From: Planctomycetaceae bacterium
GTDB taxonomy: Bacteria > Planctomycetota > Planctomycetia > Pirellulales > Pirellulaceae
NCBI GenBank assembly: GCA_024642205.1
Contig: JAHEBQ010000011.1
Coordinates: 62,001 to 126,000 of the forward strand
DNA length: 64,000 bases
Reading direction: 5' to 3'
Each line of letters begins with the position of its first letter. The stretch's first letter is position 1. Under the pieces are notes generated by a model. The model did not search any database. It was not told where the DNA came from and worked only from the letters and a program-made list of their open reading frames with translations. Of this stretch, positions 53,401-62,267 are shown one piece after another. The translations under genes and the position numbers were made by a program.

Positions 53401-54890
53401 TCGAACAGCTTCCCATCCTGATCATCGTGATCCCCCTGCTCTCGGCACCCCTGTTCGTGCTGATCGGCAACCGCAAGATTGTGCAGTTGCTGGCGTTGGC
53501 GGTGAGTTGGGTCGTTTTCGGAATTGCCATTGCGCTGTTATCCCGAGTCCTTGAGAGGGGCCCGATTTCCTACGAGTTGGGCAATTGGCCATCCCCTTAC
53601 GGGATCGTGTACGTGGTCGATTACCTCAGCTCGTTTGTAATTCTATTTGTTTCAGCGTTAGGTGCGATCGTGTTGACGTACGCGCCACCGAGTATCAAAC
53701 AGGAGATCCCGCTTTCAAAACATTATCTGTTTTACGCGATGTACCTGTTGTGCCTGACGGGTTTGCTGGGAATGTGCATAACGGGCGACCTGTTCAATGT
53801 ATTTGTCTTTCTTGAGATCAGTTCACTTTCCAGTTACGCGTTGATCAGTTTGGGAAAAACGCGTCGTGCCCCAGTAGCTGCGTTGCACTATTTGATCATC
53901 GGGACCGTCGGAGCGACGTTCTTTTTGATCGGTATTGGTCTGCTCTATCAGATGACTGGTACGCTGAACATGGCTGATATCGCGTCGCGCGTAAATCCGG
54001 ACAGCGGATCTCGAACGATCCTTGTTGCATTTGCGTTCATGACGGTCGGGTTGAGTGTCAAGATGGCGGTGTTTCCACTCCACACCTGGTTGCCAAACGC
54101 TTACACGCAGGCACCCTCGGTCGTGACCAGTTTCATTGCCGCAACGGCAACGAAGGTATCGGTTTATGCATTTATCCGACTGGTTTTCGGGATCTTCACT
54201 CCCCAGTTTGCTTTTGAGAAATTGCCGTTGGACCAGGCATTGATGGTCTTTTCGTTGATCGGGATCTTTGTTGCCTCGACGGCGGCGATTTATCAGACCG
54301 ATGTCAAACGGATGCTGGCCTATTCCAGCGTGGCACAAATCGGATACATGTTGCTGGGCGTCAGCATGGCCAATGTCAGTGGACTGACGGCCGGGATCAC
54401 GCACCTGTTCAATCACGCCTTGATCAAAGGAGGATTGTTCATGGTCGTGGGTTGTTTTGCCCTGCGAATCGGGTCGGTCAAACTCGATGATCTTCGAGGT
54501 GCGGGAAAAACCATGCCGCTGACCTCGTTCGCGTGGGTGATCGGTGGGCTGGGGTTGATCGGGGTCCCGATGACAGCCGGGTTCATCAGCAAGTGGTTGT
54601 TGCTGACCGCGGCGCTGGAGTTGAACTGGTGGCCGGTGGCGGTATTGATGCTGTTCAGTTCGTTGCTGGCTCTCATTTATATTTGGCGGGTTGTTGAGGT
54701 GCTTTACTTGGCCGAGCCATCGGCCCGGGCGAAGTCGGCTCGGGAAGCACCCCTGATGATGCTGGTACCGACCTACGTTGTGATTGGCGCGACGATTGTG
54801 TTCGGCTGCTGGACGGTCTACTCCGCTGGTTTGGCGCACAATGCCGCCATGGCGCTAACTGGACTGGTTGAATCGGGAGGCATGCCGTGA
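53397..54890 (+). CDS. mrpD: Mrp-type antiporter subunit D, first copy (NuoM/N-like)
   Basis: A 497-residue proton-transport subunit with about 14 helices. Family motifs: GDLFNVFVFLEISSLSSYALISLG, the buried Lys region KMAVFPLHTWLPNAYTQAPSVVTSF, VKRMLAYSSVAQIGYMLLG and MTAGFISKWLLL. The start is GTG, with a 4-base overlap to mrpC. Lys and Glu residues of the discontinuous helices are present, so ion transport should work. Confidence 0.93.
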   Translation: MIEQLPILIIVIPLLSAPLFVLIGNRKIVQLLALAVSWVVFGIAIALLSRVLERGPISYELGNWPSPYGIVYVVDYLSSFVILFVSALGAIVLTYAPPSIKQEIPLSKHYLFYAMYLLCLTGLLGMCITGDLFNVFVFLEISSLSSYALISLGKTRRAPVAALHYLIIGTVGATFFLIGIGLLYQMTGTLNMADIASRVNPDSGSRTILVAFAFMTVGLSVKMAVFPLHTWLPNAYTQAPSVVTSFIAATATKVSVYAFIRLVFGIFTPQFAFEKLPLDQALMVFSLIGIFVASTAAIYQTDVKRMLAYSSVAQIGYMLLGVSMANVSGLTAGITHLFNHALIKGGLFMVVGCFALRIGSVKLDDLRGAGKTMPLTSFAWVIGGLGLIGVPMTAGFISKWLLLTAALELNWWPVAVLMLFSSLLALIYIWRVVEVLYLAEPSARAKSAREAPLMMLVPTYVVIGATIVFGCWTVYSAGLAHNAAMALTGLVESGGMP

Positions 54891-56395
54891 CTCCTGAAAA
54901 CATGATCTGGATCGCGATGGCGTTGCCGTTATTGGCAATGGCTTTGATCTTCCTGATTGGAGAAAAAGCTCCCAACGTCCGTGAGGCCTGTACGATTGGT
55001 GTTTCGTTTGCATTGTTCTACGTGACCTGCCGTTTGGCTCAAGTTGTATTCAGCGGCGGTCGGCCCATGTGGAAACTGGGTGAAATGCTGCCCGGATTCG
55101 AAATCGGGTTCGCCGTCGAGCCGCTGGGAATGTTGTTCGCGCTGGTGGCGTCCGGGCTCTGGATACTTACGACGATCTATTCGATCGGCTACATGCGTGG
55201 TCATCATGAGAAACACCAAACGCGTTTCTATGCTTGTTTCGCGATCGCAATTTTCGCGGCGCTCTCGGCGGCGTTTGCCGCAAACCTGTTTACGCTGTTT
55301 GTCGCCTATGAATTGATGACGATTTCTACCTACCCGCTGGTCGCCCATCATGGGGACGAAAAAGCCAAGCAGGGAGGCCGCGTTTACCTGGGTATTTTAC
55401 TGTCTACCTCCGTTGCATTTTTCATGTTGGCCATCGCCTGGACGTGGGTCGTGGCGGGCACTCTGGACTTCACACCTGGCGGGATCCTGGGTCAGCCCAA
55501 CGTCGACGGCAAGATCACGGATTTTCAACTGTCCGTTTTGTTGGGACTGTTTGCGTTTGGAATCGGCAAAGCGGCGTTGATGCCGTTCCACCGTTGGTTG
55601 CCTGCCGCGATGGTTGCACCGACGCCCGTCAGCGCCCTGCTCCACGCCGTTGCGGTGGTAAAGGTCGGCGTTTTTTCGATTTTGAAGATCGTGGTCTATG
55701 TCTTCGGGATCGACCTGATCCGGGACTCCAGGATCGGCGAAGGGGCCGGGCAAGTCATGATCAGCGACTGGCTGTGTTATGTCGCGGGAGCCACCATTCT
55801 GTTGGCTTCTCTGGTCGCAATGACAAAAAACAACTTGAAAGCCCGCCTGGCCTATTCGACGATCAGCCAACTCGCCTATATCACATTGGGTGCTGCCTTG
55901 GCGACGCCCGATAGTATCCTCGGTGGGGGAATGCACATTGCGATGCACGCGGTTGGCAAGATCACCCTGTTTTTCTGCGCCGGAGCAATCTATGTCGGCG
56001 CACACAAGACGGAGATCAGCGATATGCGTGGACTCGGCCGGGCGATGCCGTTGACGATGGGGGCATTCTTGCTCGCCAGCCTGAGCATCATCGGTCTGCC
56101 GCCGGGGGGAGGCGCGTGGAGCAAATGGTTCCTTGCTGTTGGAACGGTCGACACAGGTCATTATTGGTTGTTGGCGGCACTGATGGTCAGTTCGCTGTTG
56201 AATATCGCGTACCTGGTTCCAATTCCAATCCGTGCGTTCATGACACCGCCGGGTGAAGCGCCGATGAAATTCAAGGAAGCGCCCCTGATGTGCGTCGTGC
56301 CGTTGTGTGTCACGGCGGTTGGAAGCGTGGTGTTGTTCTTTTTTGGAAACTGGATTTACGAAGTTCTGTTGCCGATCACGACGGGAAGTCCATGA
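54887..56395 (+). CDS. Mrp-type antiporter subunit D, second copy (NuoM/N-like)
   Basis: A 502-residue NuoM/N-like subunit, clearly different from the preceding one: LWILTTIYSIGYMRGHHEKHQTRFYACF, NLFTLFVAYELMTISTYPLVAHHGD, KAALMPFHRWLPAAMVAPTPVSALLHAVAVVKVGVF and ARLAYSTISQLAYITLG. These match the MrpD/MnhD and HyfF-type antiporter fold. GTG start, 4-base overlap with the first mrpD. A second D-type subunit is unusual for canonical Mrp (A-G). Confidence 0.92.
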   Translation: MTPENMIWIAMALPLLAMALIFLIGEKAPNVREACTIGVSFALFYVTCRLAQVVFSGGRPMWKLGEMLPGFEIGFAVEPLGMLFALVASGLWILTTIYSIGYMRGHHEKHQTRFYACFAIAIFAALSAAFAANLFTLFVAYELMTISTYPLVAHHGDEKAKQGGRVYLGILLSTSVAFFMLAIAWTWVVAGTLDFTPGGILGQPNVDGKITDFQLSVLLGLFAFGIGKAALMPFHRWLPAAMVAPTPVSALLHAVAVVKVGVFSILKIVVYVFGIDLIRDSRIGEGAGQVMISDWLCYVAGATILLASLVAMTKNNLKARLAYSTISQLAYITLGAALATPDSILGGGMHIAMHAVGKITLFFCAGAIYVGAHKTEISDMRGLGRAMPLTMGAFLLASLSIIGLPPGGGAWSKWFLAVGTVDTGHYWLLAALMVSSLLNIAYLVPIPIRAFMTPPGEAPMKFKEAPLMCVVPLCVTAVGSVVLFFFGNWIYEVLLPITTGSP

Positions 56396-56563
56396 CGGGA
56401 TGTTTGATGAAGATCGAATTTCGAACAAGGAACTCCAATTGACAACGTGTGTGGCGTTTTGCTCCACGACTAACTGCTCATTCATTCCGAACACGGTTGC
56501 AAACGGCCTCCCGATTTGGAAACAGGTGCAGTACAAGCGAACTTGCCGGTCGACCCATAAATC

Positions 56564-56857
56564 ATGAAAACTGAAAACGAAAATTCGCCAGACGATTCAC
56601 ATGACAGCAAGCCAAGCTGGATCGAGCGCAACGTAAACATGTTCATCATGGGTTTGGTGATCGCCTGTATCGCGACGCTGGTGGCCCAACTCGTTTTTCG
56701 TCCAATGTTCAGTACCGAACATCCAGCACATTTTGAAATCGAGGCGATCTTTGGGTTTGAGGCCATTTTCGGATTCGTTGCGTTCGTAGCCGTCGTGTTC
56801 CTGGGATGGGTCCTGCGTATGTTTGTCAAGCGAAAGGAAGATTATTATGATTCATAG
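56564..56857 (+). CDS. Small two-helix membrane protein within the antiporter operon
   Basis: A 97-residue protein with a charged N-terminus and two helices (NMFIMGLVIACIATLVAQLVF and FGFVAFVAVVFLGWVLRMF). EAIFGF occurs twice in a row just before the second helix. The end overlaps the next gene by 11 bases. No family recognised; as it is translationally coupled to the last antiporter subunit, an accessory role in the complex is likely. Confidence 0.8.
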   Translation: MKTENENSPDDSHDSKPSWIERNVNMFIMGLVIACIATLVAQLVFRPMFSTEHPAHFEIEAIFGFEAIFGFVAFVAVVFLGWVLRMFVKRKEDYYDS

Positions 56858-58577
56858 TCTTCCTCCCGGCCTGATCATGGTGATCGGAGCGCTACTGCTT
56901 CCGTTGCTGGGAAGGCGGTTTAGCGCATGGGGCGCTTTGGCACTCTCGGTTGCCAGCTTGGCGGCTTTCTGGACGACGCCCGACTTCCACGTTGTTAACT
57001 TGACGCTGTTTGGCAACGAGTTGAACGTCGTTCGGGTGGACCGGCTCAGTTGGATTTTCGCACTGGTGTTTCACATCGCAGCAATCACCGCTTCGGTTTA
57101 TGCGCTTCATGTGAAAGACACCAGGCAGCACATCGCCGGAATGGTATATGCGGGAAGCGCGATCGCGGCTTGCTGCGCGGGAGACATGATCACGCTGTTT
57201 GTATGTTGGGAGCTGACGGCGGTTTCAAGTGTATTTCTGATTTGGGCTACTGGCACCGAGAAATCCTACCGATCCGGCATGCGTTACTTGATCATTCAAG
57301 TCATTTCCGGCGTATTGTTGTTGTCGGGAGCAATTGTTCATTTTCACGATACCGGATCGTTGGCATTTGGACATTTTCTTGGACTTGTGCCCGGGCAAAC
57401 CGGGTCGGTCCGGGAATTGGGACTGGGTGCCCAGCTCATCCTGTTGGCTTTTGGAATCAAAGGTGCATTTCCTCTGCTGCACAACTGGTTGCAGGATTCC
57501 TACCCCAATGGAACCCCGACGGGAACCGTATTCTTGAGTGCGTTTACAACGAAGCTGGCGATCTATTCGCTGGCTCGTGGGTTTGCCGGGCTGGAAGAAT
57601 TGATCTGGATCGGATGCGCGATGACGCTGTTCCCGATCGTGTTTGCCGTGATCGAAAACGATCTGCGTCGCGTGTTGGCCTATAGTTTGAACAACCAACT
57701 CGGGTTCATGGTGGTTGGAATTGGAATTGGAACCGAGTTGTCACTCAACGGTACGGCGGCCCATGCGTTCTGTCATATCATCTACAAGGCGCTGCTGTTC
57801 ATGTCGATGGGCGCAGTGTTGCTTCGCGTGGGGACGACCAAAGCCACGGAGTTGGGTGGGCTGCACAAGTCGATGCCCTGGACAACGATTTTCTGTATCA
57901 TCGGGGCCGGTTCGATTGCCGGATTTCCGTTGCTCAGCGGATTCATCAGCAAGTCGATGATTATTTCGGCGGCGGGCGAACAGCACAGGTTTGTCTTGTG
58001 GTTGTTGCTGCTGGTTGCTTCGGCAGGTGTGATGGAACACTCCGGTATCAAGATTCCGTTCTTTGCGTTTTTTGCACACGACTCGGGCAAACGCGTCAAA
58101 GAAGCACCATGGAACATGTTGCTCGGGATGTTCATCGCCGCGTTCTTCTGTATCGCGCTGGGTATCAACTACCCTGCCCTCTACCAGTTGCTTCCTTTCA
58201 AAATGCATCACGCTTATGTGCCCTATACGCCTGCTCATGTGATCATGCAATTGCAGTTGCTGTTATTCGCGGCATTGGCGTTCGTATTCTTGATGAAGAC
58301 GAATCTCTATCCGGCCGAAACTCGTTCGACGAATCTGGATACGGACTGGGTTTACCGGAAGCTTCTGCCCTGGCTGATCGGCATCGGTGGCGCGGTGGTC
58401 GGCTGGGTCGACCGGGGAATTCGTCTCTGTTTTCGCGCAATGCTCGGGGGGGTGTTTGATCGGTTTCAGCGATTGTTCAACGATCGGGGGGCATTGGGAG
58501 GCACATGGTCGACGAGTTTGATGGCGTTTTGGGCTGCCATTCTACTCGGCGTTTGCCTGTTGCTTTACTACTTTTAG
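56847..58577 (+). CDS. MrpA N-terminal / NuoL-like antiporter subunit
   Basis: A 576-residue NuoL/MrpA-like membrane subunit with about 14-16 helices: RVDRLSWIFALVFHIAAITASVYALH, GDMITLFVCWELTAVSSVFLIWA, KGAFPLLHNWLQDSYPNGTPTGTVFLSAF, DLRRVLAYSLNNQLGFMVVGIG and GFPLLSGFISKSMII. It corresponds to the N-terminal two-thirds of MrpA, whose DUF4040/MbhE end is encoded separately at 51783. ATG 56847, with AAGGAAG just upstream, is preferred to a TTG at 56823. It is the last recognisable Mrp gene. Confidence 0.92.
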   Translation: MIHSLPPGLIMVIGALLLPLLGRRFSAWGALALSVASLAAFWTTPDFHVVNLTLFGNELNVVRVDRLSWIFALVFHIAAITASVYALHVKDTRQHIAGMVYAGSAIAACCAGDMITLFVCWELTAVSSVFLIWATGTEKSYRSGMRYLIIQVISGVLLLSGAIVHFHDTGSLAFGHFLGLVPGQTGSVRELGLGAQLILLAFGIKGAFPLLHNWLQDSYPNGTPTGTVFLSAFTTKLAIYSLARGFAGLEELIWIGCAMTLFPIVFAVIENDLRRVLAYSLNNQLGFMVVGIGIGTELSLNGTAAHAFCHIIYKALLFMSMGAVLLRVGTTKATELGGLHKSMPWTTIFCIIGAGSIAGFPLLSGFISKSMIISAAGEQHRFVLWLLLLVASAGVMEHSGIKIPFFAFFAHDSGKRVKEAPWNMLLGMFIAAFFCIALGINYPALYQLLPFKMHHAYVPYTPAHVIMQLQLLLFAALAFVFLMKTNLYPAETRSTNLDTDWVYRKLLPWLIGIGGAVVGWVDRGIRLCFRAMLGGVFDRFQRLFNDRGALGGTWSTSLMAFWAAILLGVCLLLYYF

Positions 58578-58693
58578 CTGCCTCAGCCGGACCAAGCGTG
58601 TTGTTTTGCAGCACCTCACCTCTGCCTACAAACTGAAAAACTCGTAATCTTTCACAACTTGTGATCCCAAAAGGCGAGATTCCAGGATTCGGA

Positions 58694-58725
58694 TCGTACG
58701 ATTCGTTGGCGATTCGGTCGTACGA
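58694..58725. repeat. Pair of identical 8-base palindromes upstream of the 562-residue membrane protein
   Basis: TCGTACGA occurs at 58694-58701 and again at 58718-58725, centres 24 bases apart, with ATTCG repeated between them. The pair lies about 145 bases before the ATG at 58870, in an otherwise gene-free 292-base gap. It could be a double operator. Confidence 0.5.
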
Positions 58726-58869
58726 AGCTACGCTGGTAGCTGTATTGGCGAAGATTTTCCGTAACAATCAATTGGCCAAGTCGACCGCGTGCATGCTGCC
58801 AATCCGGCACATTGCATTTAGCGTCTTGAGCGCACGTAAAAGAACTGAACTGAAAAAGCTGAATATCCG

Positions 58870-60558
58870 ATGGGATCGCTTCCTTTTGTCTATGAACGAA
58901 TTGCTCCTACGACCTGGGCCTACCTCTCGTCGCTTTTGATGCTTGCGCTGTTTTTCAAGTTCAACCGATTCTGGAGCGTCAGAAACCTCGACATGTTCCT
59001 GATCATCCTGTTGGCCCCCGGTCTGTTAATGATCGCAGGTGGACAGGATTGGGTCGCCAATCACACGCCTTTGCCACAAGCCTCGGGACCATCGGGCAAC
59101 GAGCCCGCGGTGGAATCCGATTCAGAAGCTGCCATTCAATCGCCAGTTGAAAAATCGCTGAATCGGGAAATCAAACCAGATGCCAATCCAGCGACGGAAC
59201 TGGATCAAGCCAATGGTTCCCGTTCACGCCAGGTAAACGCGTCCCCCGTGGCCACCGATTTATCGATTCAGGATGGCGTTCGATCGGAATCCGGCGCACC
59301 GTCGAGCGCCGAATCAACTTCGCCCCTGAAGCAGGACGAACCTGAACAGGCAAACGCGCCGGATCTGAAACCCGACTTGAACACCCAAGGATACGTTTGG
59401 CAACGTTGGGGCTATTATTGGCTGTTTGGTGTTGGTGCGATCTTCATGATCCGAATGTTGATTGATCCGAGCCTCAAGCGGCGCCCACAGTTGGAACCGA
59501 ATTTGGCGATCGGCGGGCTGGTGTTCTTTGCTTGCAGTTTGATGATGTTTTTGTTTGCCAACATCGTTACGTCGACGCCGACAAATGAAGACATGAGCGG
59601 CGCGCGAAATGCGGTCAAACTGATGCAGCGTAAGGCGGCTGGAGAAAGTGATACGGAGCAGCTTCGCCGACGTGGGCCTGGTTATACATTGTTCAACCTG
59701 TTTCCCATCATTCCGTCGTTCGAAAGCGGCGACGCGATTCTGGAGACGGACGCGGACACGCAGGCCTTCACGGATATGTCGCGCTACGTGATTGCGGCGA
59801 AATCGTTGGCGATTACCAGCCAGGTTTTGATGGTATTGGGGCTGATTCTGTTTTGCTATTACAACTACAACAACTTCAGTGTCGGTGTCGGGACTGCGAC
59901 CATTTATTTGATGCTGCCCTACACCGCGATTTTCACGGGACATGTGCTGCATGTGCTACCCGCAGCATTGATCCTGTGGGCGATGGTCTTGTTTCGGCGA
60001 CCCTGGCTGGCCGGCATTCTGGTCGGGCTGGCGACCAGCGTCTCCTATTACCCGATTTTCCTCTTGCCGCTCTGGGCCAGTTTTTACTGGGAACGCGGCG
60101 TTCGTCGGTTCATGGTCGGAGTCCTGATCTCGATCGTGGTTTGCATCTGTGGTCTGCTGTTTACGTCCGTCGACATGTTAGACTTCTGGCACCAGCTTCG
60201 GGCGATGTTTGGATTCTGGTGGCCAACGATGAACGGCCTCCAGGGGATCTGGGAACTCGGCTGGAACAAATGGTGGCGGCTGCCCTTGTTGGTCGCGTTT
60301 GTGTTGCTGTGTGTTTCCTTTGTCGCCTGGCCGTCCGAGAAAAACATTGGCACGCTTGTAAGTTACAGCGCCGCGATCATGCTGGCGGTTCAGTTCTGGC
60401 ACGGATTCAACGGCGGGCTTTACATGGCCTGGTATCTGCCAATGGTGTTGCTGACTTTTTTTCGTCCTAACCTTGATGGTCGCGTGGCCCAGGCCGAAGT
60501 TGGCGAGTTTAAACCGCGGAAGAAAGAGTCAGCAAAAGATCTGTTACCTGCTGCCTGA
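58870..60558 (+). CDS. Multi-spanning membrane protein with long disordered outer loop, possible GT-C type
   Basis: A 562-residue protein with about ten helices. After two helices comes a hydrophilic stretch of about 115 residues (60-175), rich in Ser, Glu, Pro and Asn. The later helices include ATIYLMLPYTAIFTGHVLHVLPAALILWAM and RPWLAGILVGLATSVSYYPIFLLPLWA, a pattern reminiscent of GT-C polyprenol-phosphate glycosyltransferases (GT87/DUF2029 style). No catalytic Asp/Glu in the first loop could be fixed, so the assignment is tentative. The C-terminus is basic and cytoplasmic (KPRKKESAKD). It follows the Mrp operon on the same strand after 292 bases. Confidence 0.85.
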   Translation: MGSLPFVYERIAPTTWAYLSSLLMLALFFKFNRFWSVRNLDMFLIILLAPGLLMIAGGQDWVANHTPLPQASGPSGNEPAVESDSEAAIQSPVEKSLNREIKPDANPATELDQANGSRSRQVNASPVATDLSIQDGVRSESGAPSSAESTSPLKQDEPEQANAPDLKPDLNTQGYVWQRWGYYWLFGVGAIFMIRMLIDPSLKRRPQLEPNLAIGGLVFFACSLMMFLFANIVTSTPTNEDMSGARNAVKLMQRKAAGESDTEQLRRRGPGYTLFNLFPIIPSFESGDAILETDADTQAFTDMSRYVIAAKSLAITSQVLMVLGLILFCYYNYNNFSVGVGTATIYLMLPYTAIFTGHVLHVLPAALILWAMVLFRRPWLAGILVGLATSVSYYPIFLLPLWASFYWERGVRRFMVGVLISIVVCICGLLFTSVDMLDFWHQLRAMFGFWWPTMNGLQGIWELGWNKWWRLPLLVAFVLLCVSFVAWPSEKNIGTLVSYSAAIMLAVQFWHGFNGGLYMAWYLPMVLLTFFRPNLDGRVAQAEVGEFKPRKKESAKDLLPAA

Positions 60559-61050
60559 GAAAATTCCGCGTGATCCGCAAATGTGCCTGGTACGGTTTCC
60601 TGCGAACTGGCCCAGTTTTCCTGTGGGTCCGGATCGGTTGCCCGGGTCGGATTCTGAAAGTTCGGTCAAGACATACTGCGGATCATGTGATTGCCGATTG
60701 GACCGGATAAACCGATTGAGATTACTGCGAATACAATTTCGACTGATTTCAGCTTCCGACAATCGATAATCACGCCAAAACACAACCTGCTCGAGAAACT
60801 CTTGTCTCGATAGACCCGCGATTCCGAAGTATTCTCTGATCCGAGTCGCTTGGATGCTCGGAGTTGATCGGGGGATTCCTCGTCGTTTCAGTCTCGAAAA
60901 GACGATGAGTTGATCCAATCGCTGGGCAACTTTTCCTGTCGCGTCGAGGTTTGAATGTCAGGAAACGCGATCGCTTGTTCCTGGCGGAGTGCTTTGGCCA
61001 CCAACTCCCGGTCTGGGTGAAACCGACCAGAGTCAAGGAAGTTGAATACC
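60559..61050. other. Gene-poor stretch with a possible minus-strand gene remnant
   Basis: Between the membrane-protein gene and the phosphatase-fold gene the minus strand has an open frame, about 60544-60957, whose first 75 residues have protein-like composition (KVAQRLDQLIVFSRLKRRG, FGIAGLSRQEFLEQ, DYRLSEAEISRN). The rest is irregular and there is no ATG. It may be a decayed gene or chance; I make no call beyond that. Confidence 0.3.
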
Positions 61051-62199
61051 ATGAAATCTCGATTTTTTAAAACGGTGTTGCTGGCTGCCGTTATCGTCGG
61101 CGGGATCTGGATCTTGTCCTGCCGAGACGAAATTCGTGGGCCAGGAGATTTTGTGAACCTGGTCAAAGAAAAGTTCTCTTTGGCTGACGCTGGAACGGTG
61201 TTGCCGGATCAACCTTGGTCATCAGGCAAATTCCAGACCCCCGCTCAACAAGCAACCCTTCAACAGCTGCCGATTCGGGAGTCGCCCAAGTTTGCCACCA
61301 ACGTCATTCGAATCGCTTCGTTCAAACTCAATGAAAATATCGCCGATTCGCGATCTGTCCCGGCGATCGAACTGTTGGCCGACATTTGTCGTCGTTATGA
61401 TGCGGTGGCCTTCCAGGAAATCGGCGTCGATGGAGACGAATGGCTGGCGTGGCTAACGGATCGAATGAACACCTCAGGTGCGACAGGGTCGCCCAACCCA
61501 CCTTCGGCAAAACAAAACCAGTCGGACTATTCATACATTTCCGATCGATCCTTTGGACGGGGCCAGTCAGCTCCGACGTCAGTGGTTCGGTCGGCGGTCT
61601 TGTTTAACCGGCGAACGCTGGAGTTAGACCCGCCGCAATGGTACACCGTCAATGATCCAGACGGAATCCTCAGCCAAGAGCCGTTGGTGGCATGTTTTCG
61701 CACCCGTGGGCCGGCCGTGGATCAGGCATTTACGTTTTCGCTGGTCAACGTGACGATCGACGGAAAAAGGCCCGAACGGGAACTGGCATATCTGGGGGAA
61801 TTGTTTCGTGCGATTCGGGACGATGGACGGGGCGAAGACGACATTGTTATTGTGGGTGATTTTCACGCGGGTGATCGGGAACTTCAGCCGATGCGCAAGC
61901 GGGCTGGTTTGACATGGGTTGTTTCGAACCATCCAACGGACACGCTCAAAACCTCTCAGTCGGGCAATCTCGTTTTTAATGAAGTGGCGACCGTGGAGTT
62001 CACCGGCCGGGGCGGCGTGTTTGATTTCATGCGGCATTACAACCTGCGTCTCGATGATGCGCTCCGAATTTCGGAGCACATGCCCGTCTGGGCGGAATTC
62101 TCTGTGTTTGAGGGCGCCGCAAGGAACGTATCACCCATCCAGGCACAGAATGATCCCGGCCGCGTTGCGGTCGGCGATTCGTCCAACTCGCGACAGTAG
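61051..62199 (+). CDS. Exported endonuclease/exonuclease/phosphatase-fold protein
   Basis: A 382-residue protein with an N-terminal signal or anchor (TVLLAAVIVGGIWILSC, possibly a lipoprotein at Cys) and an EEP domain from about residue 80: IRIASFKLNENIAD, DAVAFQEIG (metal-binding Glu), DIVIVGDFHAGD and ISEHMPVWAEF. The last two blocks deviate from the usual GDFNA and SDHxP: Asn is replaced by His and Asp by Glu. Activity could be reduced or altered. ATG 61051 is chosen (GGAAG 8 bases upstream) over a TTG at 61042. Target could be nucleic acid, phospholipid or inositol phosphate. Confidence 0.85.
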   Translation: MKSRFFKTVLLAAVIVGGIWILSCRDEIRGPGDFVNLVKEKFSLADAGTVLPDQPWSSGKFQTPAQQATLQQLPIRESPKFATNVIRIASFKLNENIADSRSVPAIELLADICRRYDAVAFQEIGVDGDEWLAWLTDRMNTSGATGSPNPPSAKQNQSDYSYISDRSFGRGQSAPTSVVRSAVLFNRRTLELDPPQWYTVNDPDGILSQEPLVACFRTRGPAVDQAFTFSLVNVTIDGKRPERELAYLGELFRAIRDDGRGEDDIVIVGDFHAGDRELQPMRKRAGLTWVVSNHPTDTLKTSQSGNLVFNEVATVEFTGRGGVFDFMRHYNLRLDDALRISEHMPVWAEFSVFEGAARNVSPIQAQNDPGRVAVGDSSNSRQ

Positions 62200-62267
62200 C
62201 GACGGCGAAATCCATTGATCTGGATTGCGGCGGCAGACCAGTCCAATGGACACAACGCCCATTGCTC

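Noticed and set aside
53823..54839. 338-codon minus-strand open frame
   Set aside because: Antisense to mrpD; shadow of a membrane-protein gene.
55397..56536. 379-codon minus-strand open frame
   Set aside because: Antisense to the second mrpD-like gene; composition is His/Arg/Gln-rich with no fold signal.
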